NCBI GenBank assembly: GCA_024710805.1
Contig: JANJUB010000125.1
Coordinates: forward strand, 1 to 59,419
Direction of reading: 5' to 3'
DNA: 59,419 bases
Origin: Fimbriimonadaceae bacterium
GTDB lineage: Bacteria; Armatimonadota; Fimbriimonadia; Fimbriimonadales; Fimbriimonadaceae
Notes under the pieces: model-generated
Database searches by the model: none
What the model was told of the DNA's origin: nothing
Seen by the model: only the letters and a program-made list of their open reading frames with translations
Made by a program: the position numbers and the translations under genes
In this document: piece by piece, positions 16,933 through 26,330 of the stretch
How the letters are laid out: each line of letters opens with the position of its first letter
Position numbering within the stretch: the first letter of the stretch is position 1

Positions 16933-19515
16933 TTATGGAGTCACGATAAGGGTGGTGGCGCGGGTGATGCCGTTCAGCGAAGCCGTGATCACGATCATCA
17001 GCGTCTGCGCCGGGCGAGTCGTGTTCCCGACGAACAAGCCTTGCGAGTTGCCCGCGCCGATCGTCAGTGTCGCGGGTAGCTGGACAATCGCATTCGCCGA
17101 CGTCAGACCCACCGTCAGACCCGATCCTGCCGCCTTGCCATCCAGAGTGACCAAACCGGCATAGGGGTTGCCTCCCTGCAGCTGGCTCGGCGACACGATG
17201 ATCGACTGCAGCGCCGCTACCCGAACGGTCATCGTCACGCTGCGGACGACTCCTCCGTTGCTGGCACTGATCGTGGAGCTTCGCGTGCTCGTAACCGGAG
17301 CTGTAACGATGTTAAACGTGCCCACCCGGAATCCGGCGGGCACAATCGCCGGGGTTTGAGGAGCCGTGGCTGGCGAGTTGTCGCTGGTCTCGAAAACCAC
17401 TGAGTTCACCAGCGCGTTGCTGGTAAGCGTGATCGTGCCCGTCGTTGACTGACCGCCCACGACCGACAGCGGATCGATCGCCATCGACACCCCGACGATC
17501 GCGACCGTCGCGCTGCGCGTGATGCCATTGCTCGAAGCAGTTACCACCGCCGTTCGCGATGAGGTGACGCTGGCGGTCGGCGCGTTGAAGGTGCCCGCCG
17601 TCTGGCCGGCCGGGACGACCGCTACCGACGGTACGAGGATCGCCGGGCTGTTGTCCACGATGGAAATCGGCATGCCGTTTGTCGGTGCGGGCGCATCGAG
17701 AACCATGCGGAACTGGGCAACGGTTCCGCCCACAATCGTGGTGTTGACCGCTTCGAGCGCGGTCAAGAAGGGCGGATCGATATCGAGAAAAGCAATCTCC
17801 TCCACGCTGAAGTTCCCTTCGTCGGCGGTGATCACTACACGGACAGGTTCGCGAACACGCGCAGTGAACACCGTAAAGAGCTCGGAGTGAGCCTGTCCAG
17901 GGAGAAGCTCGACCGTTGGAGATGAGAGAGCGGTTGCAGTCGAGTTCTCAAAAACCCTTAACGTTTTAGGGACTTCTTGTTGTTGGCCACTCATGATCAC
18001 GCGCCCGGTTACGATCGTCCCGCCCTTGACTCGCGCGGCGCTCAGCTCGATCCCCGTGCCGATAGGTTGCCGTCGGATCTTCACGACACCAAACGACTGC
18101 AGGTTGCCTCGCTGGAGTCGATAGGTGAAGGCGTCCACCATATGCTTTGGCGCGGTCGGAGTAAACAAGAGCGACCCATCCGAGTTGAGGGTGACCGTGC
18201 CAAATGAGGGCTGGCTCACTAGGCTAAGCTGCGCACCCAGCGCGCCAACATCATTGGCCAGAACGCCGGGCGAGTCGATGGTCAGCGACTGAGCGTTGAA
18301 GAACATCTCAAACACGTCGTCGGCCGCTATGGGCCTGACGAAGATGCGTCGGACCTCGGATGTAGCAGTCAAGGGGGTCGCGCCAACAACATAGATCTGG
18401 TTCTTCTGCCCTACGGCAAAATCCTGTGGATCCAGTTGGTCGGTAACTTCGGCTTCAGGCCATGTCGCCGCTGGTGACAGAGCTAATCGCACGCTCGTAT
18501 TGACGTCGCGTCGAAGCAAGGTCAGTGGAATACCGGCGACGCTAGAAACGGCCAAGTCCTGGCCTCTGAAGCCCAGTGATTGCAGGCTCCCTCCCGTGAG
18601 GTCTGCGTTGGCCGTCAAGAGCAGGCGGCTCAAGTTGTCGGTGACCGAGAAGCGGACGTGAAACTTGCCCTGAAACGGAAACAGGATAGGCGGCGTGATG
18701 GTGCCACTGACTTCCGGAAAGGACGTTGACGCTACGACACTGCCATCGGCGAGATCCAGCGCAGAGAGTCTGATCAAGCTGGTCGTAGGGCCATTCGTCA
18801 TCCCGAGCGCGATCAAGGGGATGGAGAAGTTCTGGGCAGAGACCCCTTGCTTTACGCCAGGATAGGCCCGCTCCCATCGCAAGAACCCTCCGTCGTTCAC
18901 ACTCCGGACAAACATCTCGGTCGAGTTGCCCGCCGCCCTGTTGCCGATCAGGTACACGTTCTCCTGGCCATCTCTGGCGACGCTACACTCACGGAGAGGG
19001 GTGGGAATCGTTGTCCTCCACGCTTCCGCACCTGTCTGAGGGTTGAAAGCGATTGCGCCAATCCCGCCGTCCACCGCGGCCGCCACGACGATCTGAATTC
19101 CGGTATCGAGAATTTGAAGCGCCTTCGTACCTTGGCTGCGGGGAGGTTCCACATGCACCCATTCAATCGCGAACGTCGTCACGTTGACGCGAGCAACGAA
19201 CACACGTTCGAGGCCGTTGATGTCGATCGAGCCCGCGACGCACAGGATTCCTGTGCCAATGAAAGTCGCATCAGTTGGATTGACTTGCCCACCCAGAGTC
19301 GTGAAGCTCACAAGCCGGTCATTCGGAGCAAGCTCCCCCATTCGCCGAACCTGCATCCCGTTGACCAGGGGAGAAACCACAAAGCCGAACTCACCCTGGG
19401 CAGCGGCCACGGAAGAACCGATGCTTGTGAAGCTAAGGGAGCGATCCGTCTCAAAGTCTTGAGCGGCGGCAACGGTCGCGACAAGACAGCAGAACCAAGT
19501 TAGGAGTCTCTTCAT
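16933..19515 (-). CDS. Giant secreted Ig-like/cadherin-like repeat protein (downstream paralogue)
   Basis: 860 residues with signal peptide MKRLLTWFCCLVATVAAA. Residues ~20-400 form a propeller-like region of short strand repeats. A cadherin/Big_9-type module follows (VLANDVGALGAQLSL, then GTVTLNSDGSLLFTPT). After that come about three Ig-like repeats of ~95 residues marked by VVGGQSTTGTITLTSNAL, IVGGTVAQFRMVLDAPAPTNG and LQGGNPYAGLVTLDG. It is likely exported as a surface or matrix protein. It is a tandem paralogue of the upstream gene and overlaps it by four bases (ATGA), so the two are co-translated. The last repeat runs to the C-terminus with no visible sorting tag. Confidence 0.8.
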   Translation of the reverse strand: MKRLLTWFCCLVATVAAAQDFETDRSLSFTSIGSSVAAAQGEFGFVVSPLVNGMQVRRMGELAPNDRLVSFTTLGGQVNPTDATFIGTGILCVAGSIDINGLERVFVARVNVTTFAIEWVHVEPPRSQGTKALQILDTGIQIVVAAAVDGGIGAIAFNPQTGAEAWRTTIPTPLRECSVARDGQENVYLIGNRAAGNSTEMFVRSVNDGGFLRWERAYPGVKQGVSAQNFSIPLIALGMTNGPTTSLIRLSALDLADGSVVASTSFPEVSGTITPPILFPFQGKFHVRFSVTDNLSRLLLTANADLTGGSLQSLGFRGQDLAVSSVAGIPLTLLRRDVNTSVRLALSPAATWPEAEVTDQLDPQDFAVGQKNQIYVVGATPLTATSEVRRIFVRPIAADDVFEMFFNAQSLTIDSPGVLANDVGALGAQLSLVSQPSFGTVTLNSDGSLLFTPTAPKHMVDAFTYRLQRGNLQSFGVVKIRRQPIGTGIELSAARVKGGTIVTGRVIMSGQQQEVPKTLRVFENSTATALSSPTVELLPGQAHSELFTVFTARVREPVRVVITADEGNFSVEEIAFLDIDPPFLTALEAVNTTIVGGTVAQFRMVLDAPAPTNGMPISIVDNSPAILVPSVAVVPAGQTAGTFNAPTASVTSSRTAVVTASSNGITRSATVAIVGVSMAIDPLSVVGGQSTTGTITLTSNALVNSVVFETSDNSPATAPQTPAIVPAGFRVGTFNIVTAPVTSTRSSTISASNGGVVRSVTMTVRVAALQSIIVSPSQLQGGNPYAGLVTLDGKAAGSGLTVGLTSANAIVQLPATLTIGAGNSQGLFVGNTTRPAQTLMIVITASLNGITRATTLIVTP

Positions 19516-22154
19516 GGTGTGAGGATGAGGGTCGTCGTTCGAGTGATGCCGTTGTGGCGGGCGGCGATGGTGATCATAAGGGTCTGATTGACCGCATTCG
19601 TCGTGGCCGTAAAGTTCGCAGTGGATTGACCGGCGGCGACGATCACACTCGCCGGAAGCTGGACAATCGCCGCTCCCGGTTGCATAGTGACCACAATCCC
19701 GCCCGCGGGCGCACGTCCAGTCAGCGTCACCGTCCCCGTCGAGTTCTGTCCACCCCGAACCTGAGTCGGGTTCATGGCCACCGATTGCAGTGCCGGAGCC
19801 AAAACCCTAAGCGCCGCGGTCCGCGCGATGCCCTGGCCCGTTGCCGTGATCGTTGCGGTTCGGTCGGTCGGCACCGCCGCCGTGATGATGTTGAACTCGA
19901 CGGCAAGGGTTCCCGCGGCGATCGAGACCGTCGGATTCGCAAAGCCGGTCGATGGCGAGTCGTCGGTGAGGTCGAACGTGATCGGTTGACCGATGGCGTT
20001 GCTCGTCAGGGCGATACGACCCGTTGCACTTGTGCCGCCAGTGACCGAGCTTGGAGTCACGGTCAGCGTACAGCCCACAATACCCACGGTCGCCGAGGCA
20101 CTCGTTCCCAGCGTTGCCGTCACCACAGCGGTGCGCGAGGTCGTCACCTGGGCGGTCGGTGCATCGAACTCGGCGCCTGTTTGACCCGCAGCAACCGCCA
20201 CCGCCGCCGGAGCCAAGATCGCCGTGCTGTCGTCGCTCAGGCTCACCGCGATCCCGTTCGTTGGGGCAACGCCATCCAACTCGACGCGGAATCGACCCAA
20301 CGCCCCGCCGATGATCGTCGGTCTAAGCGCGACCAGGCGGGTGACCTGGGGCGGCCGAATCGTAAACTGCGTCGTGACCGTTGTGCCCCGTAACTGAGCC
20401 GATACCGTCACGAGTCGGTTCTCGCGCGTCGCCGCGGTGATCAGCGAGAAGGTGCCCTGCGTGGCCCCTACCGCCACCGTCGCGTTCGGTGAACTGGGAA
20501 CCGCGAACGCGGAATCCTCAGTGATCGCCACCGCGGCGGGTGTCAGGTGTCGCGGTCCGGTCAGGTTCACCCTGCCGGTCGCCGGCTGGCCGCCAATCAC
20601 AACCGAGGAGTCCATTTCGACCGAAGCGAGCGCTGGCTGCACATGGATCGTGACGGTCGACTGACTGCTTGCCGAACCCCGCTGGGCGGCGTAGTCAAAC
20701 GTTGCCACGCCATCGAAACCCGGTGCCGGAGTGAAATCGAACGAACCGTCCGGGTTCAAAGTCAGTCCCTGAGGCGGATTGACGGCCGCCGCGATCGCGC
20801 CTGCTCCGCCGATGTCGTTCCCAAGCACGCCCGGTGCAGGCACGCTGAGAGTCTCACCTCGAAAAGCTTCAAATGAATCGGGATTCGCCTGCGGGCGAGG
20901 ATTCAGACTTCGAATCGCGATCGTATCCGAGGCTGCGTCGATAGCGAAGGCCACGACATGACGTCCCAGCCGATTGTCGAGGGCGAGGTCGATCGCTTTG
21001 ATGTCGATACCACCTTGGACCAAGTTGAACCCATCAACCGGAGGGATCGAGAAAATTCGCCCAAAGTGAATGAGGCTGTTCGGCTGGCGGACCGAAAGGA
21101 TGCTCACCAATACGCCACCGATTCCCTCTTGAACCTGGCCCATGACCCCTTGCCCAGGCGGGAAGCCACTGACCACGCCGAAGGTGCCGTTCAACGTGCC
21201 TAGCCCCACCGACGTGCTCGGCGGAAGCCCAGATTCGATTCCGATATGCACAAAACCTGGACCTGAGGCCGCGGCCACCGCTGCAATGCGCCCGTCGTCT
21301 CCCGAGAACGTGAACGCCTGCTGAGGAATCCCAATCGCGTTCCATCGTGCAATGAACGGTCGAAACACGCCGAGCGAGTTGATGCTTCCGGCCGTGACGA
21401 TTTGCCCATCGAACGTGCGGCACATCGCCGAGAACTCTGCATTGGCGTTCAGCAAGCGCTCGCTGAGAACCTGCCCATCTTGCGTCATCCGCACCAGAAC
21501 GATGTTCGACGCCGCGTTGCCGTTCGGCTGGCGGGTGCTCGCAAGGTACACATCGCCGGTTGGGTTGATCTCGATGCCAACCCGCTGACCCACAACGCCA
21601 TCCATTCCCGGGAACGTGCGCTGCCACAGCTTCAGACCATCGGCAAGCCGCATTCTCGCCCCGACGAACCCGCTTCCCACCGATCCTGCCGCGTAGGCCG
21701 AGTCCCCGACGATCCGTACGTGCTGGCCGACGTCGGGCAGGAAGTTGGTGTTCTCCGTGTGAATCCAAACAAACGTCCCGTTGCTGGCGCGAAGGTTGAT
21801 GGTCGCCATCTCGCCCTTCGCCGACGGTCCGCCATCTTGTTCACCCGTTACGACCAGGAACTGACCATTGGTCGCCATGTCGGTTGCCCGGAATCCGTCC
21901 GCGAAGCCATCCGAAAGCGTGACCGACCAGATCTCGGTGCCGCTCGGGTCAAAGCGGAAGGCGCGAAAACGCCGTCCATTGGCGGTTTCAACGGTGTAGC
22001 CGACAAACACATCGCCGGTTGAGTCATCGACCGTGACGACGGGCCTCACCGCATCTGCCGCGTCGTGGGAGAAAACGACGTCGTAGGCTTGAACCGAGGA
22101 GACGAGGAAACATGCGAAAACAGCGGCAAACAGCCGGGAAACTCGACGCATCAT
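19512..22154 (-). CDS. Giant secreted Ig-like/cadherin-like repeat protein (upstream paralogue)
   Basis: Up to 880 residues with signal peptide RRVSRLFAAVFACFLVSSVQA. The plan matches its neighbour: a propeller-like N-terminal half (DDSTGDVFVGYTVE..), a cadherin-like module (VLGNDIGGAGAIAAA, LTLNPDGSFDFTP), then four Ig-like repeats marked by VIGGQPATGRVNLTG, IIGGALGRFRVELDG, VTGGTSATGRIALTS and VRGGQNSTGTVTLTG. A perfect TATAAT (22157-22162) sits two bases before the first ATG and five before the second (22151). If the mRNA is leaderless, 22151 is the better start. The pair probably arose by duplication with gain or loss of one repeat. Confidence 0.8.
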   Translation of the reverse strand: MMRRVSRLFAAVFACFLVSSVQAYDVVFSHDAADAVRPVVTVDDSTGDVFVGYTVETANGRRFRAFRFDPSGTEIWSVTLSDGFADGFRATDMATNGQFLVVTGEQDGGPSAKGEMATINLRASNGTFVWIHTENTNFLPDVGQHVRIVGDSAYAAGSVGSGFVGARMRLADGLKLWQRTFPGMDGVVGQRVGIEINPTGDVYLASTRQPNGNAASNIVLVRMTQDGQVLSERLLNANAEFSAMCRTFDGQIVTAGSINSLGVFRPFIARWNAIGIPQQAFTFSGDDGRIAAVAAASGPGFVHIGIESGLPPSTSVGLGTLNGTFGVVSGFPPGQGVMGQVQEGIGGVLVSILSVRQPNSLIHFGRIFSIPPVDGFNLVQGGIDIKAIDLALDNRLGRHVVAFAIDAASDTIAIRSLNPRPQANPDSFEAFRGETLSVPAPGVLGNDIGGAGAIAAAVNPPQGLTLNPDGSFDFTPAPGFDGVATFDYAAQRGSASSQSTVTIHVQPALASVEMDSSVVIGGQPATGRVNLTGPRHLTPAAVAITEDSAFAVPSSPNATVAVGATQGTFSLITAATRENRLVTVSAQLRGTTVTTQFTIRPPQVTRLVALRPTIIGGALGRFRVELDGVAPTNGIAVSLSDDSTAILAPAAVAVAAGQTGAEFDAPTAQVTTSRTAVVTATLGTSASATVGIVGCTLTVTPSSVTGGTSATGRIALTSNAIGQPITFDLTDDSPSTGFANPTVSIAAGTLAVEFNIITAAVPTDRTATITATGQGIARTAALRVLAPALQSVAMNPTQVRGGQNSTGTVTLTGRAPAGGIVVTMQPGAAIVQLPASVIVAAGQSTANFTATTNAVNQTLMITIAARHNGITRTTTLILTP

Positions 22155-22178
22155 GCATTATAGGCCGATGTTCCGCGT

Positions 22179-23186
22179 CTACAGTTCCAAAAATCGTTCG
22201 GCGATTTGAACCGCGTTCAGTGCGGCACCCTTCAGAAGTTGATCTCCCGAGCAGAAAAGGCAGATCGCGTTCGGGTTCGAGACGTCTCGCCGAATGCGTC
22301 CGACCAGCACTTCATCGATCCCGCTTGCTTCGGCGGGCATCGGAAAGTGGTTCCCAACTCGATCATCGACCAGCCGCACTCCGGGGAAGGCCGAGAGCGC
22401 GCCGCGCACCGCTTCCTCCGCCGGTGCCTCCTCCGCGAACTCCACCGTGATGCTCTCGCTGTGGGCGCGCAACACCGGAACGCGAACGCAGGTCACGTTG
22501 ATTTTTAGGCTCGGCATGCCGAGGATCTTCCGACTCTCCTCGATCACCTTCCACTCTTCTTCGTTGTAGCCGTGCTCGTTGATCGCGGTGTTGTGGCTGA
22601 ACAGGTTGAAGGCGTAGGGATGGGGCAGCACCTTCGGCACCGCGGGCTCACCCGCTAAGACCGCGCGAGTCTGGTCCTCGAGCTCCTGCATCGCCGCGGC
22701 TCCGGCCCCGCTCGCGCTCTGGTAGGTGCTCACAACCAGCCGGTCGATGCGGCCAAGGTGACGCAGAGGTGCCACCGCCATCAGCAGAATGATCGCGCTG
22801 CAGTTGGCGACCGGGTACAGCCGTTGGTCCTTGCGAATCTGTTCGCCGTTGATCTCGGGCACGACCAGAGGCACGGTTGAATCCATGCGAAACGCACTGG
22901 AGTTGTCGACCACCAACGCCCCCGCGGCAAGGGCCGCGGGCGCAAACTCCCGCGATCGCGAAGCTCCCGCGCTAAAGAATGCGACATCGACGTCCGCGAA
23001 TGCAGCCGCGGTCAAGGGCTCGACGGTAACCGTCTCGCCCCGAAACGTGTACTCCTTCCCCGCCGATCGCTCGCTCGCGAGAAGTTTTAACTTGCCGACG
23101 GGAAAGTCGCGCTTCTCGAACAGCTTGAGGAACTCTTGACCGACAGCGCCAGTCGCGCCAACCACGGCAACGGTAACGGGGGACAT
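22179..23186 (-). CDS. asd: Aspartate-semialdehyde dehydrogenase
   Basis: 335 residues. The NADP-binding motif is VAVVGATGAVGQEFLKLFE. The catalytic cysteine is in YPVANCSAIILLMA. The substrate-binding segments NVTCVRVPVLRAHSESI (with the H acid/base) and the closing QLLKGAALNAVQIAE are present. It reduces aspartyl phosphate to the semialdehyde for lysine/DAP, threonine and methionine. It lies 25 bases downstream of trpB. GGGTATCCC (TATCCC 23194-23199) ends seven bases before the ATG, so it may also have its own leaderless promoter. The DAP product links it to dapF later in the window. Confidence 0.95.
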   Translation of the reverse strand: MSPVTVAVVGATGAVGQEFLKLFEKRDFPVGKLKLLASERSAGKEYTFRGETVTVEPLTAAAFADVDVAFFSAGASRSREFAPAALAAGALVVDNSSAFRMDSTVPLVVPEINGEQIRKDQRLYPVANCSAIILLMAVAPLRHLGRIDRLVVSTYQSASGAGAAAMQELEDQTRAVLAGEPAVPKVLPHPYAFNLFSHNTAINEHGYNEEEWKVIEESRKILGMPSLKINVTCVRVPVLRAHSESITVEFAEEAPAEEAVRGALSAFPGVRLVDDRVGNHFPMPAEASGIDEVLVGRIRRDVSNPNAICLFCSGDQLLKGAALNAVQIAERFLEL

Positions 23187-23211
23187 CCCCTTAGGGATAC
23201 CCGATAAGGCC

Positions 23212-24396
23212 CTAACCTAACTCGAACATCCGCGCCGCGGTTTCCATGTCCTTGTCGCCCCGGCCGCTCAAGTTGACCAGCACCCGCGATCCGGAAGGCA
23301 AGAACCCCGGCTTCATAAGCGGCGCAAACGCGTGCGCCGATTCGAACGCAGGAATCAGGCCCTCCTTCTCGGCGAGCCAGCGGAACGCCGCCATCGCCTC
23401 GTCGTCGGTCACCGCCATATACTCCGCGCGCCCGGAATCCTTGAGATAGCTGTGCTCCGCTCCCACGCCGGGGTAGTCGAGTCCGGCGCTGATTGAGTGG
23501 GTGCCGATGATCTGGCCATCCGCATCTTGCATCAGGTAGCTATAGCTGCCGTGGAGCACTCCCGGCGAGCCTGCGGTCAGGGGCGCTGCGTGGGCGCCCG
23601 AATCCAGACCAAGTCCACCGGCTTCCACTCCGATGAGCCTCACCGACGGATCATCGACGAACCCGGCGAAGAAGCCGATCGCATTCGATCCTCCGCCCAC
23701 GCACGCGATGCCGACCTCGGGAAGCACTCCATAGCGCTCCAAGTACTGAGCCCGCGCTTCGTCGCCGATCACCCGCTGGAACTCGCGCACCATGTAGGGG
23801 TAAGGATGGGGCCCCGCGGCGGTTCCGATGATGTAGTGGGTGTCGCGCACGTTGGTGACCCAATCGCGCATGGCCTCGTTCAGGGCGTCCTTGAGTGTCT
23901 TGGTGCCGCTGCTGACCGGGTTGACCTTCGCTCCGAGCAATCGCATGCGGAACACGTTCAACTGCTGGCGCGCGCAGTCTTGTTCGCCCATGTAGACCTC
24001 GCATTCGAGGCCAAAGAGCGCGCAAACCGTGGCGGTGGCAACGCCGTGCTGACCTGCGCCCGTCTCGGCGATGATCCGCTTCTTGCCCATCCGGCGTGCG
24101 AGCAACGCCTGTCCGAGCGCGTTGTTGATCTTGTGGGCGCCGGTGTGATTGAGGTCTTCCCTCTTGATGACGATGTCGAGCCCGGTCTGCTCCGATAGCC
24201 GATCCGCTCGGGTGACGGGCGTGGGTCGGCCCACGTAGTCGTGCAGACGCTGCTGGAACTCCGCCCGAAGAGCCGGGTCGTCCCAAGCTTTGGTGAACTC
24301 GGCTTCGAGTTCGTCGAGGGCAGGGACTAGGGTTTCCGGGACGTAGCGTCCGCCGAAGTCGCCAAAACGGCCGCGGACATCAGGAGCAGTCGACAT
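23212..24396 (-). CDS. trpB: Tryptophan synthase beta chain
   Basis: 394 residues from ATG 24396 ([21 protein letters not shown]). The PLP lysine is in [13 protein letters not shown], the phosphate-binding loop is [10 protein letters not shown], and [13 protein letters not shown] is diagnostic for TrpB1. It makes tryptophan from indole and serine, normally in complex with TrpA; no trpA is adjacent. CACAAT (24405-24410) ends eight bases before the ATG and overlaps the stop codon of the upstream EI24-like gene. An in-frame TTG one codon upstream is a less likely start. Confidence 0.97.
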   Translation of the reverse strand: MSTAPDVRGRFGDFGGRYVPETLVPALDELEAEFTKAWDDPALRAEFQQRLHDYVGRPTPVTRADRLSEQTGLDIVIKREDLNHTGAHKINNALGQALLARRMGKKRIIAETGAGQHGVATATVCALFGLECEVYMGEQDCARQQLNVFRMRLLGAKVNPVSSGTKTLKDALNEAMRDWVTNVRDTHYIIGTAAGPHPYPYMVREFQRVIGDEARAQYLERYGVLPEVGIACVGGGSNAIGFFAGFVDDPSVRLIGVEAGGLGLDSGAHAAPLTAGSPGVLHGSYSYLMQDADGQIIGTHSISAGLDYPGVGAEHSYLKDSGRAEYMAVTDDEAMAAFRWLAEKEGLIPAFESAHAFAPLMKPGFLPSGSRVLVNLSGRGDKDMETAARMFELG

Positions 24397-24402
24397 CAAT
24401 GT

Positions 24403-25083
24403 CTATTGTGACGTTCCGCTTCGACGCTCGTGTTCTGCCAGCATGAGCGTTCCTCCGGCGACCAAACCGGGCAGCATGAGAACGTTGACAATCGGCACGA
24501 TGGTCAGCAGCCCACTCACCAGGGCAAACGTAGCTGAGCCGCGCACGCCGAACGCCTTTCGGAACTGGGCCGGAAACAGGGTTCCTCTTCGCAAGTAGGC
24601 CGAAGCGGTGTAGTCGTAGAGACACAGCCACGCCGCCAACAGGATGCCGGCCGGAGGCAACCAAAAGCAGGCGCAGGTGAAGCCGAAGATGAAGAGCGCA
24701 AACACGCCGCGCGATGCGGTGTCGACCACTAAGTCGCCGGCTCCGAGCTTCTGATGGGGCGGGTCGGGACGAACCGACCGCTCGACCTCCAGGCTCAAGT
24801 TGTCCCAAAGGAATGAACTCAACAATCCCGCAATCGAGGCGAACACGACACCGGCCAGAAACCACCAGATAACCGCGTAACCCACGCGAATCAGCGTTCC
24901 TCCGATCCAGGAGTCCAGCCCGCGAGACACGAGGAAGCGGTCGCCCATGGGAACGATCAACCAATAGCCGATCATGACGATGGCGAGGAAGACCACGCCC
25001 GAGATCAGCATCGGCCGCCAAATGAACGGCCGGAAGCGCTGCTGTCCGAACACCAAAGCAAGTCCTTGAACAATGAACTGCAC
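24403..25083 (-). CDS. EI24/CysZ-like membrane protein
   Basis: 226 residues from GTG 25083 (QFIVQGLALVFGQQRFRPFIW). Several hydrophobic segments are present (LISGVVFLAIVMIGYWLIVPM, VGYAVIWWFLAGVVFASIAGLL, GVFALFIFGFTCACFWLPPAG, ALVSGLLTIVPIVNVLMLPGLVAGG). The order and the N-P-F/I-W-R-P start resemble EI24 (PF07264)/CysZ proteins; CysZ imports sulphate in proteobacteria, but the substrate here is unknown. A longer upstream frame exists but is basic, Cys/His-rich and overlaps the promoter gap. It lies six bases upstream of trpB. Confidence 0.75.
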   Translation of the reverse strand: MQFIVQGLALVFGQQRFRPFIWRPMLISGVVFLAIVMIGYWLIVPMGDRFLVSRGLDSWIGGTLIRVGYAVIWWFLAGVVFASIAGLLSSFLWDNLSLEVERSVRPDPPHQKLGAGDLVVDTASRGVFALFIFGFTCACFWLPPAGILLAAWLCLYDYTASAYLRRGTLFPAQFRKAFGVRGSATFALVSGLLTIVPIVNVLMLPGLVAGGTLMLAEHERRSGTSQ

Positions 25084-25174
25084 GATGGTGGGTACGTTTG
25101 GAGGCAGGCTTCGGATGCAGTGGATTTTTGCCGACCGCTTGCGGTCGCGGATTGCCTTACCGCACTCTACCGAG

Positions 25175-25247
25175 TTCACGTGGGGCGGGGATGTCTTGTG
25201 CCCCGCCTTCCGGAAGCACGGCACGAGACATCCGTGCCCGACGTGAG
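25175..25247. repeat. BIME-like pair of REP hairpins in the EI24-htpX gap
   Basis: Left hairpin GGCGGGG/CCCCGCC (25184-25207) with loop ATGTCTTGTG. Right hairpin GCACGG/CCGTGC (25216-25237) with loop CACGAGACAT. The stems differ from other copies but the loops are conserved, with a CTTCCGGAA spacer between. It is the only double copy lying between divergent genes. The stretch 25084-25174 holds nothing else I can name. Confidence 0.8.
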
Positions 25248-25284
25248 CATCCCTCCAAGACAATCCCACGACTTGTGCAAAAAG

Positions 25285-25299
25285 GCGGAAACTTTCCGC
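25285..25299. promoter_or_regulatory. Perfect palindrome upstream of the riboswitch, possible operator
   Basis: GCGGAAACTTTCCGC is a 7-1-7 perfect palindrome. It lies about 43 bases upstream of the aptamer, near the probable promoter: a TATGTA (25315-25320) follows it at -10 spacing, and TTTCCG within the palindrome may be the -35. It could bind a repressor or activator. No regulator gene is adjacent. Confidence 0.4.
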
Positions 25300-25327
25300 G
25301 TCGTCCCGTCGTTGTATGTAGAGAACC

Positions 25328-25416
25328 CGAAGGGGAGTAGCGCCCGCCGAATCAGCGGGAGGTGATGGTCGTCAATACGCCGAAAGGCCGGCCTCGCCAC
25401 CAACGCAAGACCTTCG
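25328..25416 (+). promoter_or_regulatory. yybP-ykoY (Mn2+) riboswitch aptamer
   Basis: The aptamer has the diagnostic blocks in order: P1 5' arm CGAAGG running into GGGGAGTAGCG (25332-25342), GGTCGTCAATACG (25367-25379, the Mn2+-site loop), GGCCGGC (25386-25392), and GCAAGACCTTCG (25405-25416), whose CCTTCG closes P1. These match the conserved features of RF00080 aptamers from Lactococcus and E. coli. They occur in this order with the expected hairpins between (CCCGC..GCGGG). It senses manganese and sits 52 bases before htpX. Confidence 0.93.
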
Positions 25417-25445
25417 CTGCGATTGTCGTAGCGGAGGTCTTTTTC
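25408..25445 (+). terminator. Riboswitch-controlled intrinsic terminator
   Basis: AGACCTTCGCT (25408-25418) pairs with AGCGGAGGTCT (25430-25440), 11 bp with extension into the loop, followed by TTTTTCGTTT. The 5' arm overlaps the P1 3' strand of the aptamer (CCTTCG). Aptamer closure and terminator formation are therefore mutually exclusive, which predicts that Mn2+ binding switches transcription ON. Confidence 0.85.
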
Positions 25446-25468
25446 GTTTCGGGCTCGAAAAAGAAGCT

Positions 25469-26317
25469 ATGAACACATTGAGAGTTGGAGTGTTGTTGGT
25501 TGCGCTGACCGCCTTTATGGTGTGGGTCGGCCAGTTGGTCGGTGGTGCCGCCGGGGCGACGATCGCGCTCGGCTTGGCTCTGGCGATGAACATCGGCACC
25601 TTTTGGTTTAGCGACAAGTTGGTGATCAAGATGACGAAGGCTCGTCCGGTCTCCCCGAGCGAGGCTCCGGAACTCCACGAGATGGTCGAGCGCTTGTCGG
25701 CCCGGGCCGGGATTCCCGTGCCTGCGCTCTATGTCGTCGACGATCCTTCGCCCAATGCGTTCGCTACGGGACGTAGCCCCAAACATGGCGTCGTCGCCGT
25801 GAACACCGGACTGCTCGACATCCTCAACAAGTCGGAAGTCGAGGGCGTCGTCGCCCACGAGCTTGCTCACATCAAGCATCGCGACACGCTGACGATGGCG
25901 ATTACGGCTTCTATCGCCGGCGCGATCATGTACCTCGCCCAGTTCGCCCAGATCGCGGCCATCTTCGGTGGCGGCAACTCTGACGAAGAAGGCGGCACCA
26001 ACCCGCTGGTGCTGCTCGTGATCGCGATGATCGCTCCGCTCGCGGCGATGATGATTCAGATGGGCATCTCTCGGGCTCGTGAGTTCGAGGCCGACAAGTC
26101 GGGAGCGGAGATCGCCGGACGAACCGACGGTCTCGCGAATGCGCTGCTCAAACTGCAGCGCGGCGCGGACGCCATTCCCTCGCGGTCGATGACCCCGCAG
26201 ACCGCCCACATGGCGATCGTCAACCCGTTCCGCGGAGTCGGCGGCTTCACGAAGCTGTTCAAGACGCACCCGCCGATCGAAGAGCGGGTGGAGAAGCTTC
26301 GCGCCTTGAACATCTAA
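25469..26317 (+). CDS. htpX: M48-family membrane protease HtpX
   Basis: 282 residues. Two N-terminal membrane segments (LRVGVLLVALTAFMVWVGQLV, AGATIALGLALAMNIGTFWF) precede the zinc site VVAHELAHIKHRD (H-E-x-x-H), two further hydrophobic segments and the third ligand in REFEADKSG. It cleaves damaged membrane proteins at the inner membrane, working alongside FtsH. It is the first gene behind the manganese riboswitch, followed by a zinc-finger protein and a TerC transporter. The weak AAAGAAG ribosome site lies in an inverted repeat (TCTTTTTCG with CGAAAAAGA), so translation may also be structure-controlled. Confidence 0.95.
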   Translation: MNTLRVGVLLVALTAFMVWVGQLVGGAAGATIALGLALAMNIGTFWFSDKLVIKMTKARPVSPSEAPELHEMVERLSARAGIPVPALYVVDDPSPNAFATGRSPKHGVVAVNTGLLDILNKSEVEGVVAHELAHIKHRDTLTMAITASIAGAIMYLAQFAQIAAIFGGGNSDEEGGTNPLVLLVIAMIAPLAAMMIQMGISRAREFEADKSGAEIAGRTDGLANALLKLQRGADAIPSRSMTPQTAHMAIVNPFRGVGGFTKLFKTHPPIEERVEKLRALNI

Positions 26318-26330
26318 TGCGTTAAATCAC

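Noticed and set aside
25084-25269. N-terminal extension of the EI24-like protein
   Set aside because: The extra residues are encoded by the REP-like element and surrounding gap, are not family-like, and GTG 25083 fits the fold.
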